Of a stretch of 64,000 bases of DNA, positions 28,301 to 36,869 are shown piece after piece (position 1 is the first letter of the stretch; each line of letters opens with the position of its first letter). A program made the translations under genes and the position numbers. The notes below the pieces were generated by a model. It had not been told where the DNA came from, made no database searches, and worked only from the letters and a program-made list of their open reading frames with translations. The stretch comes from Sulfurimonas sp. HSL3-2 (GTDB taxonomy: Bacteria > Campylobacterota > Campylobacteria > Campylobacterales > Sulfurimonadaceae), in contig NZ_CP147917.1 of assembly GCF_039645965.1 (NCBI RefSeq), forward strand, positions 1,736,001-1,800,000, in the 5' to 3' direction.

Positions 28301-28675
28301 TTTAGAAAAAATGATACCGTTTGGGTTAAGAAGAAAGACCTGACCGTTTGCGTTTATGGTTCCTTCTATAAGTGAGCTTGTTACTCCTACTACACGGTTA
28401 AGAGTTATTGAAGAGCTTGAGGGTTGTACGAAATTTACTGTCTCATTTGGAGCTACACTGAAGCTTTGCCAGTTTATACTGGCTTTTTGGGTGGTTTGGG
28501 TTATAGTCGTGGTATCTGCACTTTGGGAGATAGTCGCTGTCCCGGTTGTCACTACTCCGGTACTCGGAGCTGCGCTTAAGACAGTCATACTCCCAAGAAG
28601 TGCAGTTATGACTAAGGCTATCTTCCCGCCTTTTAGTATTCTAAACCTTGAGCTATATTCATGATTAGTTTTCAT
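25355..28675 (-). CDS. TpsA-type secreted exoprotein (haemagglutinin-like) with GLUG and YDG repeats
   Basis: 1106 residues. A long signal peptide (about 1-35) precedes a two-partner secretion domain: NWQSFSVAPNETVNFVQP, NPNGIIFS and GGLVAST are its hallmarks. A beta-helix region follows, then GLUG-type repeats (about 470-720: GGFVGFMDN, GGFVGEIFD, GGFVGENGG, GGFVGWNSN), then MBG/YDG-type units, two of which (about 832-923 and 924-1015, KTYDGTT/KVYDGTT) are almost identical. The last ~90 residues are hydrophilic. Family: exported by a TpsB pore; the partner is at 30818-32491. Likely an adhesin or biofilm protein. It starts right after leader copy U2. Confidence 0.93.
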   Translation of the reverse strand: MKTNHEYSSRFRILKGGKIALVITALLGSMTVLSAAPSTGVVTTGTATISQSADTTTITQTTQKASINWQSFSVAPNETVNFVQPSSSSITLNRVVGVTSSLIEGTINANGQVFLLNPNGIIFSKDSQVNVGGLVASTLNMSDDDFQKGNYTLSGSSTNSILNLGTITANSGGYVVLAGKTVSNEGLISATLGNVQLAGASKVTLNLNGNSLIKLTIDKGVLDSLIENKGIIQADGGQVYLTTQALSTVLDGMVNNTGIIEANSIDTQNGKIVLFAHGGTTEISGTLDASAPNTGNGGFIETSGSHVKIAENTKVTTKATNGDNGIWLIDPVDFTIAASGGDMTGATLSTNLASSSITIQSSSGTSGTGGDINVNDAVTWTSGNTLTLSAYNNIYINSTLDASGGSGGKVVLDYGTGGNANADYYTHAPINLQAGQNFTTQLGANSAINYTVITTANALQNINGTLFGNFALGSNVDASSIANFVPLGNIATPFTGKFDGLGHTINNLTINSSDITTDVGLFGDISGATIQNLGLTNINITSTNNYSVGGFVGFMDNASTIKKSYVNGGTISNANANNGEGGFVGEIFDAASSISESFANVAISNTNQITNVGGFVGENGGVIKNSYALGSINNADYTGGFVGWNSNESQTSTGSIINSYANVTITNSTHTGGFDENSDLKANFSNCYFNTATGLTDNNPGVSGLSNTQMQQQANFTGFDFTSTWIGYDGYTAPLLRAFMVPLTVTANDVTTTYNGTAQNASGVSYSISSPSALLLGSAGYTFGTNSVTGTAGDHTNAGSVSITPFGYYSTQQVGGYAISFGNGTMTIDPKALSVSGLSGANKTYDGTTAVSVSNWGSVSTGVGTETLTLNHGTASFNDKNVGTSKTVTATGYSLADGTNGGVASNYTLSSSSATTTADITAKVLTINGFTADNKVYDGTTNVNISNWGSVSTGVGTETLTLNHGTASFSDQNVGTAKTVTGIGYSLADGTNGGVASNYTLASSSTTTTADITAAASPVTTPVTTPTANLSMQNLLASIDNIKEPDDMNKQNENIYWLNNYQYLSSGLEKIFYIGDILVINRMPDIINNLRLEEKDNQFSIKGASL
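25631..25906 (-). repeat. YDG repeat unit 2 in tpsA (~276 bp)
   Basis: Encodes residues 924-1015. Protein identity with unit 1 is very high, including an unbroken stretch from ISNWG/VSNWG to LNHGTASF and again SLADGTNGG. Tandem homology allows copy-number change by recombination. Confidence 0.85.
25907..26182 (-). repeat. YDG repeat unit 1 in tpsA (~276 bp)
   Basis: Encodes residues about 832-923, directly preceding unit 2 in the protein. Differences from unit 2 are mostly in the first 25 residues. Confidence 0.85.
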
Positions 28676-28740
28676 CTTAACAGTTCCCCCAGTTTTTACT
28701 TAGGAAAACTATACTTTATGATTGCACTACAATTGCTCGT
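28673..28740 (-). promoter_or_regulatory. Shared promoter/leader element, copy U2 (tpsA)
   Basis: Matches U1 and U3. On the minus strand: GCAAT-N6-GCAAT, 7 bases, TATAGT, then a GGGGGAAC ribosome site and the tpsA ATG. Confidence 0.85.
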
Positions 28741-28783
28741 TTCATGAGAGCTGATAGTGGTTTTTAGAATTTATCATTTATAA

Positions 28784-29497
28784 TCAAGTGTCAACATTCA
28801 ATTTATAACCGATTGCATACATACTCGTAATCGTTATTTCTGGGATTTTCTTTCGTAGGCGAACAACCATATTTCGTATGTTCTCCTGTTTAATATCTTC
28901 ATTATAGATATAAAAATGGTTTAATATTCTTTCAATAGTGCAGATGAATCCAAAATCCTCTAAAAGTACTTCCAATAGCAATAAATCATATTTTGCTAAA
29001 TTCAATAATTCATCCTTATAAAAAAGAGATTTTTTGGTTTTATTCCATACGAGAGAGCTGTTTATATGAAGCAATTCATCACTAAGAACTGCAATATCAC
29101 TTACTTTTTCTAAAACTTCCAGCATATTCTCCGGACCGATGGGTTTTGGGATGAAATGTAAGATACCAAGGTTTATAAACTCTATAAGATATTCAGGATT
29201 TTGATGCGCAGATATGACGATAAAGACTTGATCTTTATTTTGTTCTTTTATCGTTCGGATAAGTTCAATGCCATTTACTTTAGGCATCTCATAATCCGTC
29301 ATCACAATATCAAAAAATTTTCCATTTTTTTCTTGAAACTCTTTATATCTTTCTAAACCCTCTTCTCCGTTTGAAGCTGTTTGAACATAATCAAAATAAT
29401 CACCAAGAACAGACGATATTTTCTTTTGTAACGGAAGATAATCTTCAACAAAAAGAATACTCAGGTTTTTACATTTTTCGTACAACGATTGTCCCAT
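28784..29497 (-). CDS. OmpR-family response regulator
   Basis: 237 residues. Receiver domain with acidic residues in LFVEDYLPL, phospho-acceptor Asp in IVMTDYEMPKVNG, a Ser switch (VISAHQ) and Lys in FIPKPIG; then a winged-helix DNA-binding domain (IRNMVVRLRKKIPEITITSMYAIGYKL). Its ATG overlaps the stop of the upstream kinase gene by one base, so the two form a cognate pair. It is the best candidate to bind the GCAAT boxes in the three shared leaders, an inference. Confidence 0.9.
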   Translation of the reverse strand: MGQSLYEKCKNLSILFVEDYLPLQKKISSVLGDYFDYVQTASNGEEGLERYKEFQEKNGKFFDIVMTDYEMPKVNGIELIRTIKEQNKDQVFIVISAHQNPEYLIEFINLGILHFIPKPIGPENMLEVLEKVSDIAVLSDELLHINSSLVWNKTKKSLFYKDELLNLAKYDLLLLEVLLEDFGFICTIERILNHFYIYNEDIKQENIRNMVVRLRKKIPEITITSMYAIGYKLNVDT

Positions 29498-30780
29498 TAT
29501 CTTTCTCCATACAAGATGATCTCGAAGCAGACACCATTATCTATATTTTTAACATTAAGTAAACCTGAACTATGATTTTCGATCACTATCTTAGAGATAT
29601 ACAGTCCAAGTCCAGTACCGTTTTTTTCGTCTTTTGTGGAAAAATACGGATCAAATATCTTCTCTAAAATAGCATCGTCAATACCACCGCCGTTATCACA
29701 GATATTCAGAGTAAACTTGTTATTGTCCTCTTCAATACGAATATTTATCTTAGGGTCAGGTATACTCTTTTCCGTAAAATTATCAATACTGTTTTTAATA
29801 ATATTTAAAATGACCTGCATCACTTCATTGGTATAAATATTTATGCTTTTATTGGTTTTTATATCGACAGTTACTTCAATACCCTCTTTTATTATCATTG
29901 TATTAAGAATATTTAAGGCCTTTTCAACGGGTATACTCAAGAGTGTAGATTCTTTCTCTTTATTTGGTTTAAAGAAATTTGTAAAATCTTCTATAGTACC
30001 GGTTAGATATTGCGTATAACTATGAATATCCTTTATCTCATTTTGCAAAAAATGCAAAAACTTTTCTTGTGATGCTTTCTCGTCAAGATTAAATTTTCCC
30101 AAATCTATTTTATTTTGAATACTAAAGGCACTCATATCTATAACACTTAAAGGCTGTCTCCATTGATGTGCAATGATACTCAGCATCTCTCCCATTTGGA
30201 CAAGTCTTGCCTGTTCAAGAAGAATCTGCTCTTTTTTATATATATCTTTAATACTTTTTTCGACTCTATCTTGAAGAAAGCCGTTAACTTCTTGTAATTT
30301 ATGCTGCGCATCTAAGAGGTTCTTTTCCGCCTCTTTTTGAGCTCTCATATCTATGCCTATATAGATTATTTCATTGTCTGAAAGATTTACATTTACCCAT
30401 CTGCTGGGGATAAGTTCTCCATTTTTAGTCATAGGAGTCATCTCTATATATTGTGTTTCTTTTCTTGCAGCAAAAGCTTCTCGCATAATCTCCTGCTGCA
30501 GAGGATCAGGGTGAAAAAGTGCAAATACATTCTCATGTGCATTGAGCTCTTCAATGCTCCATCCAAAGACTCTTTCACACTCCTTATTCCATAAATGGCA
30601 ATGTCCACTTGTGTCAAAAGAGTCAATAAATATCGGAGCGATATCAAAAAGTGTTTTAAAATGCTCTTCTCTATATTTACAGTTTTGTTCTATCTCTCTA
30701 CTTCTCTTTATTTCGTTTTGCAGTCGTAATATCCACACTGCAAGTACTATAATAATAAAAAATAAGATCGATATGAACAT
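29497..30780 (-). CDS. PAS-domain sensor histidine kinase
   Basis: 427 residues. One N-terminal membrane helix (about 3-20), a PAS domain (about 40-150: FKTLFDIAPIFIDSFDTSGHCHLWNKECERVFG), a coiled linker, then H-box IAHQWRQPLSVIDM and the ATPase with CDNGGGID and GTGLGLYISKIVIEN. The kinase core is closely similar to that of the MASE1 kinase at 22775-24472. It starts 37 bp behind tpsB and is coupled to the response regulator, so the tpsB-kinase-regulator unit puts the sensor and the secretion pore under the same promoter. Confidence 0.92.
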   Translation of the reverse strand: MFISILFFIIIVLAVWILRLQNEIKRSREIEQNCKYREEHFKTLFDIAPIFIDSFDTSGHCHLWNKECERVFGWSIEELNAHENVFALFHPDPLQQEIMREAFAARKETQYIEMTPMTKNGELIPSRWVNVNLSDNEIIYIGIDMRAQKEAEKNLLDAQHKLQEVNGFLQDRVEKSIKDIYKKEQILLEQARLVQMGEMLSIIAHQWRQPLSVIDMSAFSIQNKIDLGKFNLDEKASQEKFLHFLQNEIKDIHSYTQYLTGTIEDFTNFFKPNKEKESTLLSIPVEKALNILNTMIIKEGIEVTVDIKTNKSINIYTNEVMQVILNIIKNSIDNFTEKSIPDPKINIRIEEDNNKFTLNICDNGGGIDDAILEKIFDPYFSTKDEKNGTGLGLYISKIVIENHSSGLLNVKNIDNGVCFEIILYGER

Positions 30781-30817
30781 TATTACTTTTCCCCATAAGA
30801 ATTGACTATATTCTATC

Positions 30818-32491
30818 TTAAAATACTAAAAACAGTTGAGCGAATAACTTATTACTCGATTTTCCCGATACAGATGCTGCATCTGAACCGAATCCGCATG
30901 CATAGGAAGCTTTGAAGTTTATATACTTATATGAAGCGCTATAACTCACCCCCACATCACTTAATCTTCTGACATTATCTGTCAATCCTGTCCAAGCTTT
31001 TGCATTCTTCCATATTTTAGCCGTATCGTAAAACAGACCGGCTTGATGAGTGAGATTTATGACTGTCGGTAGATTGCGTAACAGTTCCGCTGAAAAAATA
31101 AAACCTTGATCGCCTGAAAGTTCATTATTGCTGTAAGCTCTTACTCCGTAAGGACCGCATACTGATAACTCTTGACTTGAATCTAGATTTTTATCAAAAC
31201 TTTTTTGTGCATTAAACACTGTTTTAAATATTGTTTTCTCATTTAACTGCTGATTATACGTTAACTCTAGATTTGCCTTGGAAAACCTACCTTCTGATTT
31301 TAAAATCAAATCATTTATCTGTGCAGTTTGAGTTTTTAAACTTTTATACCCTTGAGTAAAGGAGACAGTCCCTTCAATAGAACCGTTTCTTGCGAACATG
31401 TTCATACTTTTATAAGCATTGAGAGATACTGTAAAATCATCAACGATTTTTTTATCATCTTCATGATTCATCCAGTCTGACATGATTCTATGTTCATACT
31501 GCCCTTGTATATCTAAACTGCTTGTCATTGTTTTTATGATCGGGAAAACAACTCCTGCTTCTAAAACAGTAGCGTCACCATAAGCATCAAGATCTTTATA
31601 AATATCACCCAAAGTGTATTTTAGTCTGCTGGCACCGATATTGGTCTTCATACCAAAATTACCTATTGGAAGGTCATAAGACAGATGTCCATATTTCAAT
31701 CCATCTGAAAAAGAGTTCAGAACATAAACACTTAAAGCATCACCGTATCCGGATGGAGAGTTAATAGTTCCGCTGGCACTGCCTCTATACTCACCTGTAT
31801 ATTTATTTCCATAATTATCAACAACAGCATATCCTTCGAACCGCTTATGCTCTTTAGCGGTGATTGTAAAGTCGCTGCTCCCGACTTTTTTCCCTGGAAA
31901 AATTTCTGCATTGACTATCTGTACCCCTGAGAGAGAGTTGATAAGCAATATCTGTCTTTCTAACTTATCCATAGATATTACATTCTGACTGTCCAGTTTA
32001 GAAAGATATCTCTTTATCGTAGCATCATTTACATTTGAAGAATTATTTATATTAAATGTACCGTAGACACCTTCGATGATAAATATTTTCACAATATTGT
32101 CATGTAAGTCCTGTACGGGGATATAAGCACGTGCTACAAAATAACCGTGAGAGCGATAATACTTAGTAATAATCTCCGCAACTTTTTTGATTTCCAAGAG
32201 TGTTAGTTCTTTACCTTCATACTCTTTAATAAGTTCATGTAGGACTTCTGTAGAAAATACTGTGTTGTTTTGGATTTCAAACTTTTTAACCAGAACTTTT
32301 ACGGTATCGTCCCCCGTAATAGGCGCTGCATACTCTTGTGAAGGCATTACCGGCAATGCTTTTTTCTCCACCGGTTTTAAAGCGGGTTTTATCTCATTTA
32401 AGATGGTTCCTGAGTTTGGTATATCCGCTGCAAACATCACATTTACTAGTAACAGTAAAGTTATAAAACTTTGTTTTAGTATTTTTCTCAT
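30818..32491 (-). CDS. TpsB outer-membrane pore (ShlB/FhaC family)
   Basis: 557 residues. A signal peptide (1-21, ends VMFAA), then POTRA domains (VKVLVKKFEIQNNTVFSTEVL; about 70-215) and a 16-strand barrel ending in the C-terminal Phe (LFAQLFLVF). The L6 loop motif appears as GVRAYSNNELSGDQGF. It recognises the TPS domain of TpsA in the periplasm and threads it across the outer membrane. Unusually, tpsB and tpsA are separated by a two-component pair rather than adjacent. Its start follows leader U3. Confidence 0.94.
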   Translation of the reverse strand: MRKILKQSFITLLLLVNVMFAADIPNSGTILNEIKPALKPVEKKALPVMPSQEYAAPITGDDTVKVLVKKFEIQNNTVFSTEVLHELIKEYEGKELTLLEIKKVAEIITKYYRSHGYFVARAYIPVQDLHDNIVKIFIIEGVYGTFNINNSSNVNDATIKRYLSKLDSQNVISMDKLERQILLINSLSGVQIVNAEIFPGKKVGSSDFTITAKEHKRFEGYAVVDNYGNKYTGEYRGSASGTINSPSGYGDALSVYVLNSFSDGLKYGHLSYDLPIGNFGMKTNIGASRLKYTLGDIYKDLDAYGDATVLEAGVVFPIIKTMTSSLDIQGQYEHRIMSDWMNHEDDKKIVDDFTVSLNAYKSMNMFARNGSIEGTVSFTQGYKSLKTQTAQINDLILKSEGRFSKANLELTYNQQLNEKTIFKTVFNAQKSFDKNLDSSQELSVCGPYGVRAYSNNELSGDQGFIFSAELLRNLPTVINLTHQAGLFYDTAKIWKNAKAWTGLTDNVRRLSDVGVSYSASYKYINFKASYACGFGSDAASVSGKSSNKLFAQLFLVF

Positions 32492-32557
32492 CTTAATAAT
32501 TCTCCCACTTTTTACTTTGGGAAAACTATACTTTATGATTGCACTTCAATTGCTCGT
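32489..32557 (-). promoter_or_regulatory. Shared promoter/leader element, copy U3 (tpsB)
   Basis: Matches U1 and U2. Minus strand: GCAAT-N6-GCAAT, CATAAAG, TATAGT, then a GTGGGAG ribosome site and the tpsB ATG at 32491. Confidence 0.85.
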
Positions 32558-32574
32558 TCATAGTAGAGTTAGTG

Positions 32575-35500
32575 CTATTTCTTTACATGTAAGCTTAGAC
32601 TCTCGATGTTTTTTTTGTATCTGCCGAGCATCTTGCTTATCTCTTCTATCTCGAACATCTCTATCTTCTCTAGAAGTGTTTCGCTGTACTCCATCATATG
32701 CTGTATGTTGTGTTTGGTCGCCAGTTCTTTTAAAGCGGTCGCGAACGTGGATATCTGCTCTAAGTCGTTGTTGTTGGCAGCTTGTACATATAGCTCTTCG
32801 ATCTCAGGAGAGAGAGCATCTAAGAAGATCTGCAGCTCTTCTAAGTTCTCGACTTTTATCTCCTCTTTTACTTTTGGCTGTACCTCTTTTTTTATGTACT
32901 TTAAAAACTTCGAGACTTCATGGTAGAGTTCGTTTTTAGACACGGGCTTTCTCAGGTAGCCGTCAAACCTCTGCACTTTTATCTTCTCAAGCTCCTGCTG
33001 CATGATCGAAGCCGTCAATGCGATGATAGGCACATCAAGACTCTCTTTTATGATCCTTGTCGCGCTGTATCCGTCAAGGACCGGCATCCTTATATCCATG
33101 AGTATCAGATCTATCTTATTGCTTGCAGCTTTTTGCACAGCATCCTGCCCGTCCACGGCTTCTATCACCTTTATGTTCGTACCGTAAAAACTCTCTGTCA
33201 CAAGTCTTCTGTTCTGTTCTATATCATCGGCTACCAAGATAACAGCGTCTTGGAACTCGATCTCCGTGTAGTCTGCAAGGACCTCATCTTGTGCCTCTTT
33301 ATCATGCAGAGAAGCGATATCCAGGTTTTTAAGATTCAGTATGAATGTTGAGCCCTTGCCTACTTCACTTTCTACATTTAGTGAACCGCCCATAAGAAGT
33401 GCCAGTTTTCGGCTGATGGCAAGCCCCAGACCTGTGCCTCCGTACTTTCTGACATCCTGATTTTCCTGCTGTTCAAATATATTGAATATCTTGTCTTGAG
33501 CATTTTGCGGTATCCCTATCCCGCTGTCTTGTACCTTGATCTTTATGTCTACCTTGCTAAGATGTTCATGAACACTCTTCACTTCGACTATGACCTTGAT
33601 GTATCCCTCATCCGTAAATTTCAGCGCATTGCCTATGAGGTTTATAAGGATCTGTTTGAGCCTGACTTGGTCTGTAAAGACGGCTTCGGGCATCTTTTCA
33701 TCAATATCCAGCTCAAGACTCAACCCTTTTTGTTCTGCCTGAAGCGTAAAAAGATTGATGCTCTCTTGAAGTATCTTCTTTACGTTTGTCCTGCTTTTTA
33801 TGACCTCTAGTTTTCCCGACTCGATCTTAGAAAGGTCTAGAATGTCGTTTATCAAGATAAGTAGGGTCTCTCCCGAGGAGCGGATAGTATGGATAAAAGA
33901 CTTCAGCTTTTTATCCTCCACTTTTTCATCTAGAAGCTCCGCAAAGCCTAAGATGGAGTTCATCGGTGTTCTTATCTCATGGCTCATGTTCGATAGAAAG
34001 TTGGATTTTGCTTTGTTTGCACTCTCTGCCGCATTTGTCGCTTCGAGCAGCTCTTGGTTTAACTCGTTTAGTTTTCTCTCGACGACCTTTCTTTTTTCTA
34101 TCTCAATGGAGAGTTTTCTGTTCCAAAAAAGTGATCCCGCGATAATGAGCAAGAACACTCCAACGATCTCAAACAGCATCGTATAGTCGATCTCTCTGTC
34201 ATACTTGACTTGTACCCATCTGTTATATATCCTGTTTCTTTCATCCTCGCTTATGGAATCTATGACCTTGTCTATGACTTTTATCCCCTCATCTCCCCAG
34301 TCATTACGCAAAGCCATTCGAAAGTTTGATCTATAGTTACTTATACCCGATATCTTTAGATTTGAAAGTCCCGATTTTTGGATGTAACTGCTCGCTACGG
34401 GCAGAAGGTCTATGTAGGCATACGCATCGCCTTTGACAACGGCTTTAAACGCTTCCATGATGTTTGGAACCATGATATACTTGATATCTGGATGTTCTCT
34501 TTTTATTGTCTCGCTGATCGCATAGCCTTTGACCAAAGCGACTTTCTTGCCATACAACTCATTTATATCCGTTATAAATCCTGCATCTTTTCTTGTTATA
34601 AAGACTTGCGGCATGGTTATGTAGGGTTTTGAAAAGTTCACATATTTTTTTCTAGAAGCGGTCTTGGTCAGACATGAGTACATGTCGGCTTCTCTTGTAT
34701 TGATCTTCTCGACACTCTGCGACCATACTTTCGTCGGGACTCTTACAAAAGTTATGCCCGTCTTTTTACTCAGAAGCTCCATATAACTGCTTGCAATCCC
34801 TGAATACGTCGCACCGTTTCCTTTAGAAAGGTACTCGAGCGGTTCAAAATCATTGTCGATCACAAACCTGATGGTCTTATGTTTATCTATCCATACCTGT
34901 TCCTCTTCACTGAACTTTAGAAGTTCGTTGGAGAGACTCAGGTTATCGCTCCATCTGCTTTTTATCTCTTGGGTCTCTTGTGCGGAAATACTTTTCACAC
35001 TCTTTTGGATAATACTAAATAATAGAGGTTTATCTTTGTCTATCGCTACACTCACGTCAGTCTGAAACTGATCCAGTTTTGCAGCTATATGAAGATTGTT
35101 TAAAAGATATTTGTTGATGATATAGGTGCTTACCGCCAGATTGCCCACATAGGCATCGACCTTGCCAAGAGAGAGCATCTCAAGCGATTCTTCGTTAGAA
35201 CTTGAAAGTTTTAGTTTGATATCTGGGTACTTTGTCTCTAGCCACTCATGGATATATGAGCCTCTGTTGACAGAGACAGTTTTTCCGTTTAGATCGTCCA
35301 AACTTTGAATGCCGTTACTGCCCGTCTGTGTCACGATGACCATAGGCACGGACAGATATGGATCCGTAAAATCCAGATATTTGTCTCTTTCCTCTGTTTT
35401 GACGGCACAGGTAAGCCCGTCATATTTTTTCTCTTTCATGTTGTTGAGGACATCGGACCAGACACCTGCCTTGACCTCGAACTTTAGACCCGTTTTTTTG

Positions 35501-35712
35501 GAGATGAGTTTTATATAGTCGCTTGAAAGCCCGGAGTGGTTACCGTTTTTATCTACAAAATCAAAAGGGGGCCATTTATAATCTGCACCCAGTGTCACGA
35601 CAGGATGTTTTTTTATGTACGCCTGCTCCTCTTTTGTAAGCACTAAAGGAGAAGCGCTTAAAACCGAGAGGTTTAAAAAAAGGAGGATGAAGTATCGCAG
35701 AAAAATCTTCAC
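32575..35712 (-). CDS. Hybrid histidine kinase with two periplasmic solute-binding domains (BvgS-like)
   Basis: 1045 residues. Signal peptide, two tandem SBP family 3 domains (about 25-260 and 270-505; each begins with the KHPVVTLG.. or KHKTIRFV.. type strand), one membrane helix (about 512-532), coiled coil, H-box NMSHEIRTPMNS, ATPase GTGLGLAISRK, receiver with LMDIRMPVLDG and a C-terminal helical domain that resembles Hpt but has no His at the expected site (FATALKELATKHN). It should sense a small molecule in the periplasm. The start is GTG, overlapping the stop of the HD-GYP regulator (TAGTG). The gene ends within a TTACATGTAA palindrome (32583). Confidence 0.92.
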   Translation of the reverse strand: MKIFLRYFILLFLNLSVLSASPLVLTKEEQAYIKKHPVVTLGADYKWPPFDFVDKNGNHSGLSSDYIKLISKKTGLKFEVKAGVWSDVLNNMKEKKYDGLTCAVKTEERDKYLDFTDPYLSVPMVIVTQTGSNGIQSLDDLNGKTVSVNRGSYIHEWLETKYPDIKLKLSSSNEESLEMLSLGKVDAYVGNLAVSTYIINKYLLNNLHIAAKLDQFQTDVSVAIDKDKPLLFSIIQKSVKSISAQETQEIKSRWSDNLSLSNELLKFSEEEQVWIDKHKTIRFVIDNDFEPLEYLSKGNGATYSGIASSYMELLSKKTGITFVRVPTKVWSQSVEKINTREADMYSCLTKTASRKKYVNFSKPYITMPQVFITRKDAGFITDINELYGKKVALVKGYAISETIKREHPDIKYIMVPNIMEAFKAVVKGDAYAYIDLLPVASSYIQKSGLSNLKISGISNYRSNFRMALRNDWGDEGIKVIDKVIDSISEDERNRIYNRWVQVKYDREIDYTMLFEIVGVFLLIIAGSLFWNRKLSIEIEKRKVVERKLNELNQELLEATNAAESANKAKSNFLSNMSHEIRTPMNSILGFAELLDEKVEDKKLKSFIHTIRSSGETLLILINDILDLSKIESGKLEVIKSRTNVKKILQESINLFTLQAEQKGLSLELDIDEKMPEAVFTDQVRLKQILINLIGNALKFTDEGYIKVIVEVKSVHEHLSKVDIKIKVQDSGIGIPQNAQDKIFNIFEQQENQDVRKYGGTGLGLAISRKLALLMGGSLNVESEVGKGSTFILNLKNLDIASLHDKEAQDEVLADYTEIEFQDAVILVADDIEQNRRLVTESFYGTNIKVIEAVDGQDAVQKAASNKIDLILMDIRMPVLDGYSATRIIKESLDVPIIALTASIMQQELEKIKVQRFDGYLRKPVSKNELYHEVSKFLKYIKKEVQPKVKEEIKVENLEELQIFLDALSPEIEELYVQAANNNDLEQISTFATALKELATKHNIQHMMEYSETLLEKIEMFEIEEISKMLGRYKKNIESLSLHVKK

Positions 35713-36761
35713 TATTCTTCTTCTAATATTTGTCTAAAACTTTCCAAATTATTTTCAAAAAGCTCTACTAGATAGGGATCGAACTGCTTGTTTCTTCTGT
35801 CTGAAATATATTGCGCTGCTTCATCAAAAGCCCAAGGCTCTTTGTAGATTCTTTTATGTGTCAGTGCATCCAGGACATCAGCCAGTGCGACTATCCTTCC
35901 GTAGATATGTATCTCTTCGCCTCTTAAGCCTTGCGGATACCCCGTACCGTCCCACTTCTCATGATGCTGATGGGCAATGATATCCCCTGCTTTTATGAGT
36001 CTTCTAGTCGATTGTCTTAAAAATTTATGAGCATTGGTCGTATGGTCTTTCATGATCCTAAACTCATCTTCGGTATATCTGCCCGGCTTGTTCAAGATAT
36101 GATGGGGGATAGTGATCTTTCCTATGTCATGCAGAGGAGCAGCGTAAAAAACTTCCGATATCTCGTTATCATCAAGGCTACCGTGCAGTGTAGCTAAAAG
36201 TCTTGATATCTCCGCGACTCTTTTAATGTGTTTTCCCGTCTCATCGGATGTAGATTCCATCAGCTCCGTCAGCAGGTAGATGATCTCTTTTTGATTTTGT
36301 TCGAGTTCTGTAAGAAGTCTTCGTTCTGTTTCTATGATCTTTACGTTTAGATCGATATTGTTCTGCTGTAAGACGCATTTTGCACGGTAAAGTTCCAGAT
36401 GCGTTGCGACTCTTGAAATGAGTTCATCAGCATAAAAGGGCTTGGTTATGTAATCCACCGCACCGAGTTTAAACCCTTCGGTAATGGAGTCTATATCTGC
36501 TTTTGCGGTTAAGAAAATAATAGGAATGTCTTTTGTAGCAGGATCACTTTTTAAGACTTTACAAACCTCAAAACCGTTCATCTCAGGCATCATGATGTCT
36601 AGAAGGATCAGATCAAAACTCTTAGTCTTGACTATGTCTAGGGCTTGTTTGCCGTTTAAAGCAAATGAGAAGTTATAGTTATTCTCTTTTAAGATGTTCA
36701 TAGCAACTTTTATATTATCGCTGATATCATCTACAATAAGAACATTATAAGAAAGTTCCAT
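35712..36761 (-). CDS. Response regulator with HD-GYP c-di-GMP phosphodiesterase domain
   Basis: 349 residues, RpfG-like. Receiver with LILLDIMMPEMNG as phosphorylation site and FLTAKA, ITKPF; a short coiled coil; then the HD-GYP domain with PLHDIGKITIPHHIL and HHEKWDGTGYPQGL. All signature residues are present. It is cotranscribed with and overlaps the hybrid kinase by one base, so that kinase likely controls its phosphodiesterase activity through phosphotransfer and links the TPS island to c-di-GMP. Confidence 0.93.
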   Translation of the reverse strand: MELSYNVLIVDDISDNIKVAMNILKENNYNFSFALNGKQALDIVKTKSFDLILLDIMMPEMNGFEVCKVLKSDPATKDIPIIFLTAKADIDSITEGFKLGAVDYITKPFYADELISRVATHLELYRAKCVLQQNNIDLNVKIIETERRLLTELEQNQKEIIYLLTELMESTSDETGKHIKRVAEISRLLATLHGSLDDNEISEVFYAAPLHDIGKITIPHHILNKPGRYTEDEFRIMKDHTTNAHKFLRQSTRRLIKAGDIIAHQHHEKWDGTGYPQGLRGEEIHIYGRIVALADVLDALTHKRIYKEPWAFDEAAQYISDRRNKQFDPYLVELFENNLESFRQILEEE

Positions 36762-36869
36762 GTCATAACCCCCTTCAGGACGTTTGGCTTAATTATATCA
36801 AAAAAATAAATCTATCAAGATTATTAATGATGACTAATGTTATAATATACAAAATCAAGGACATTATGA

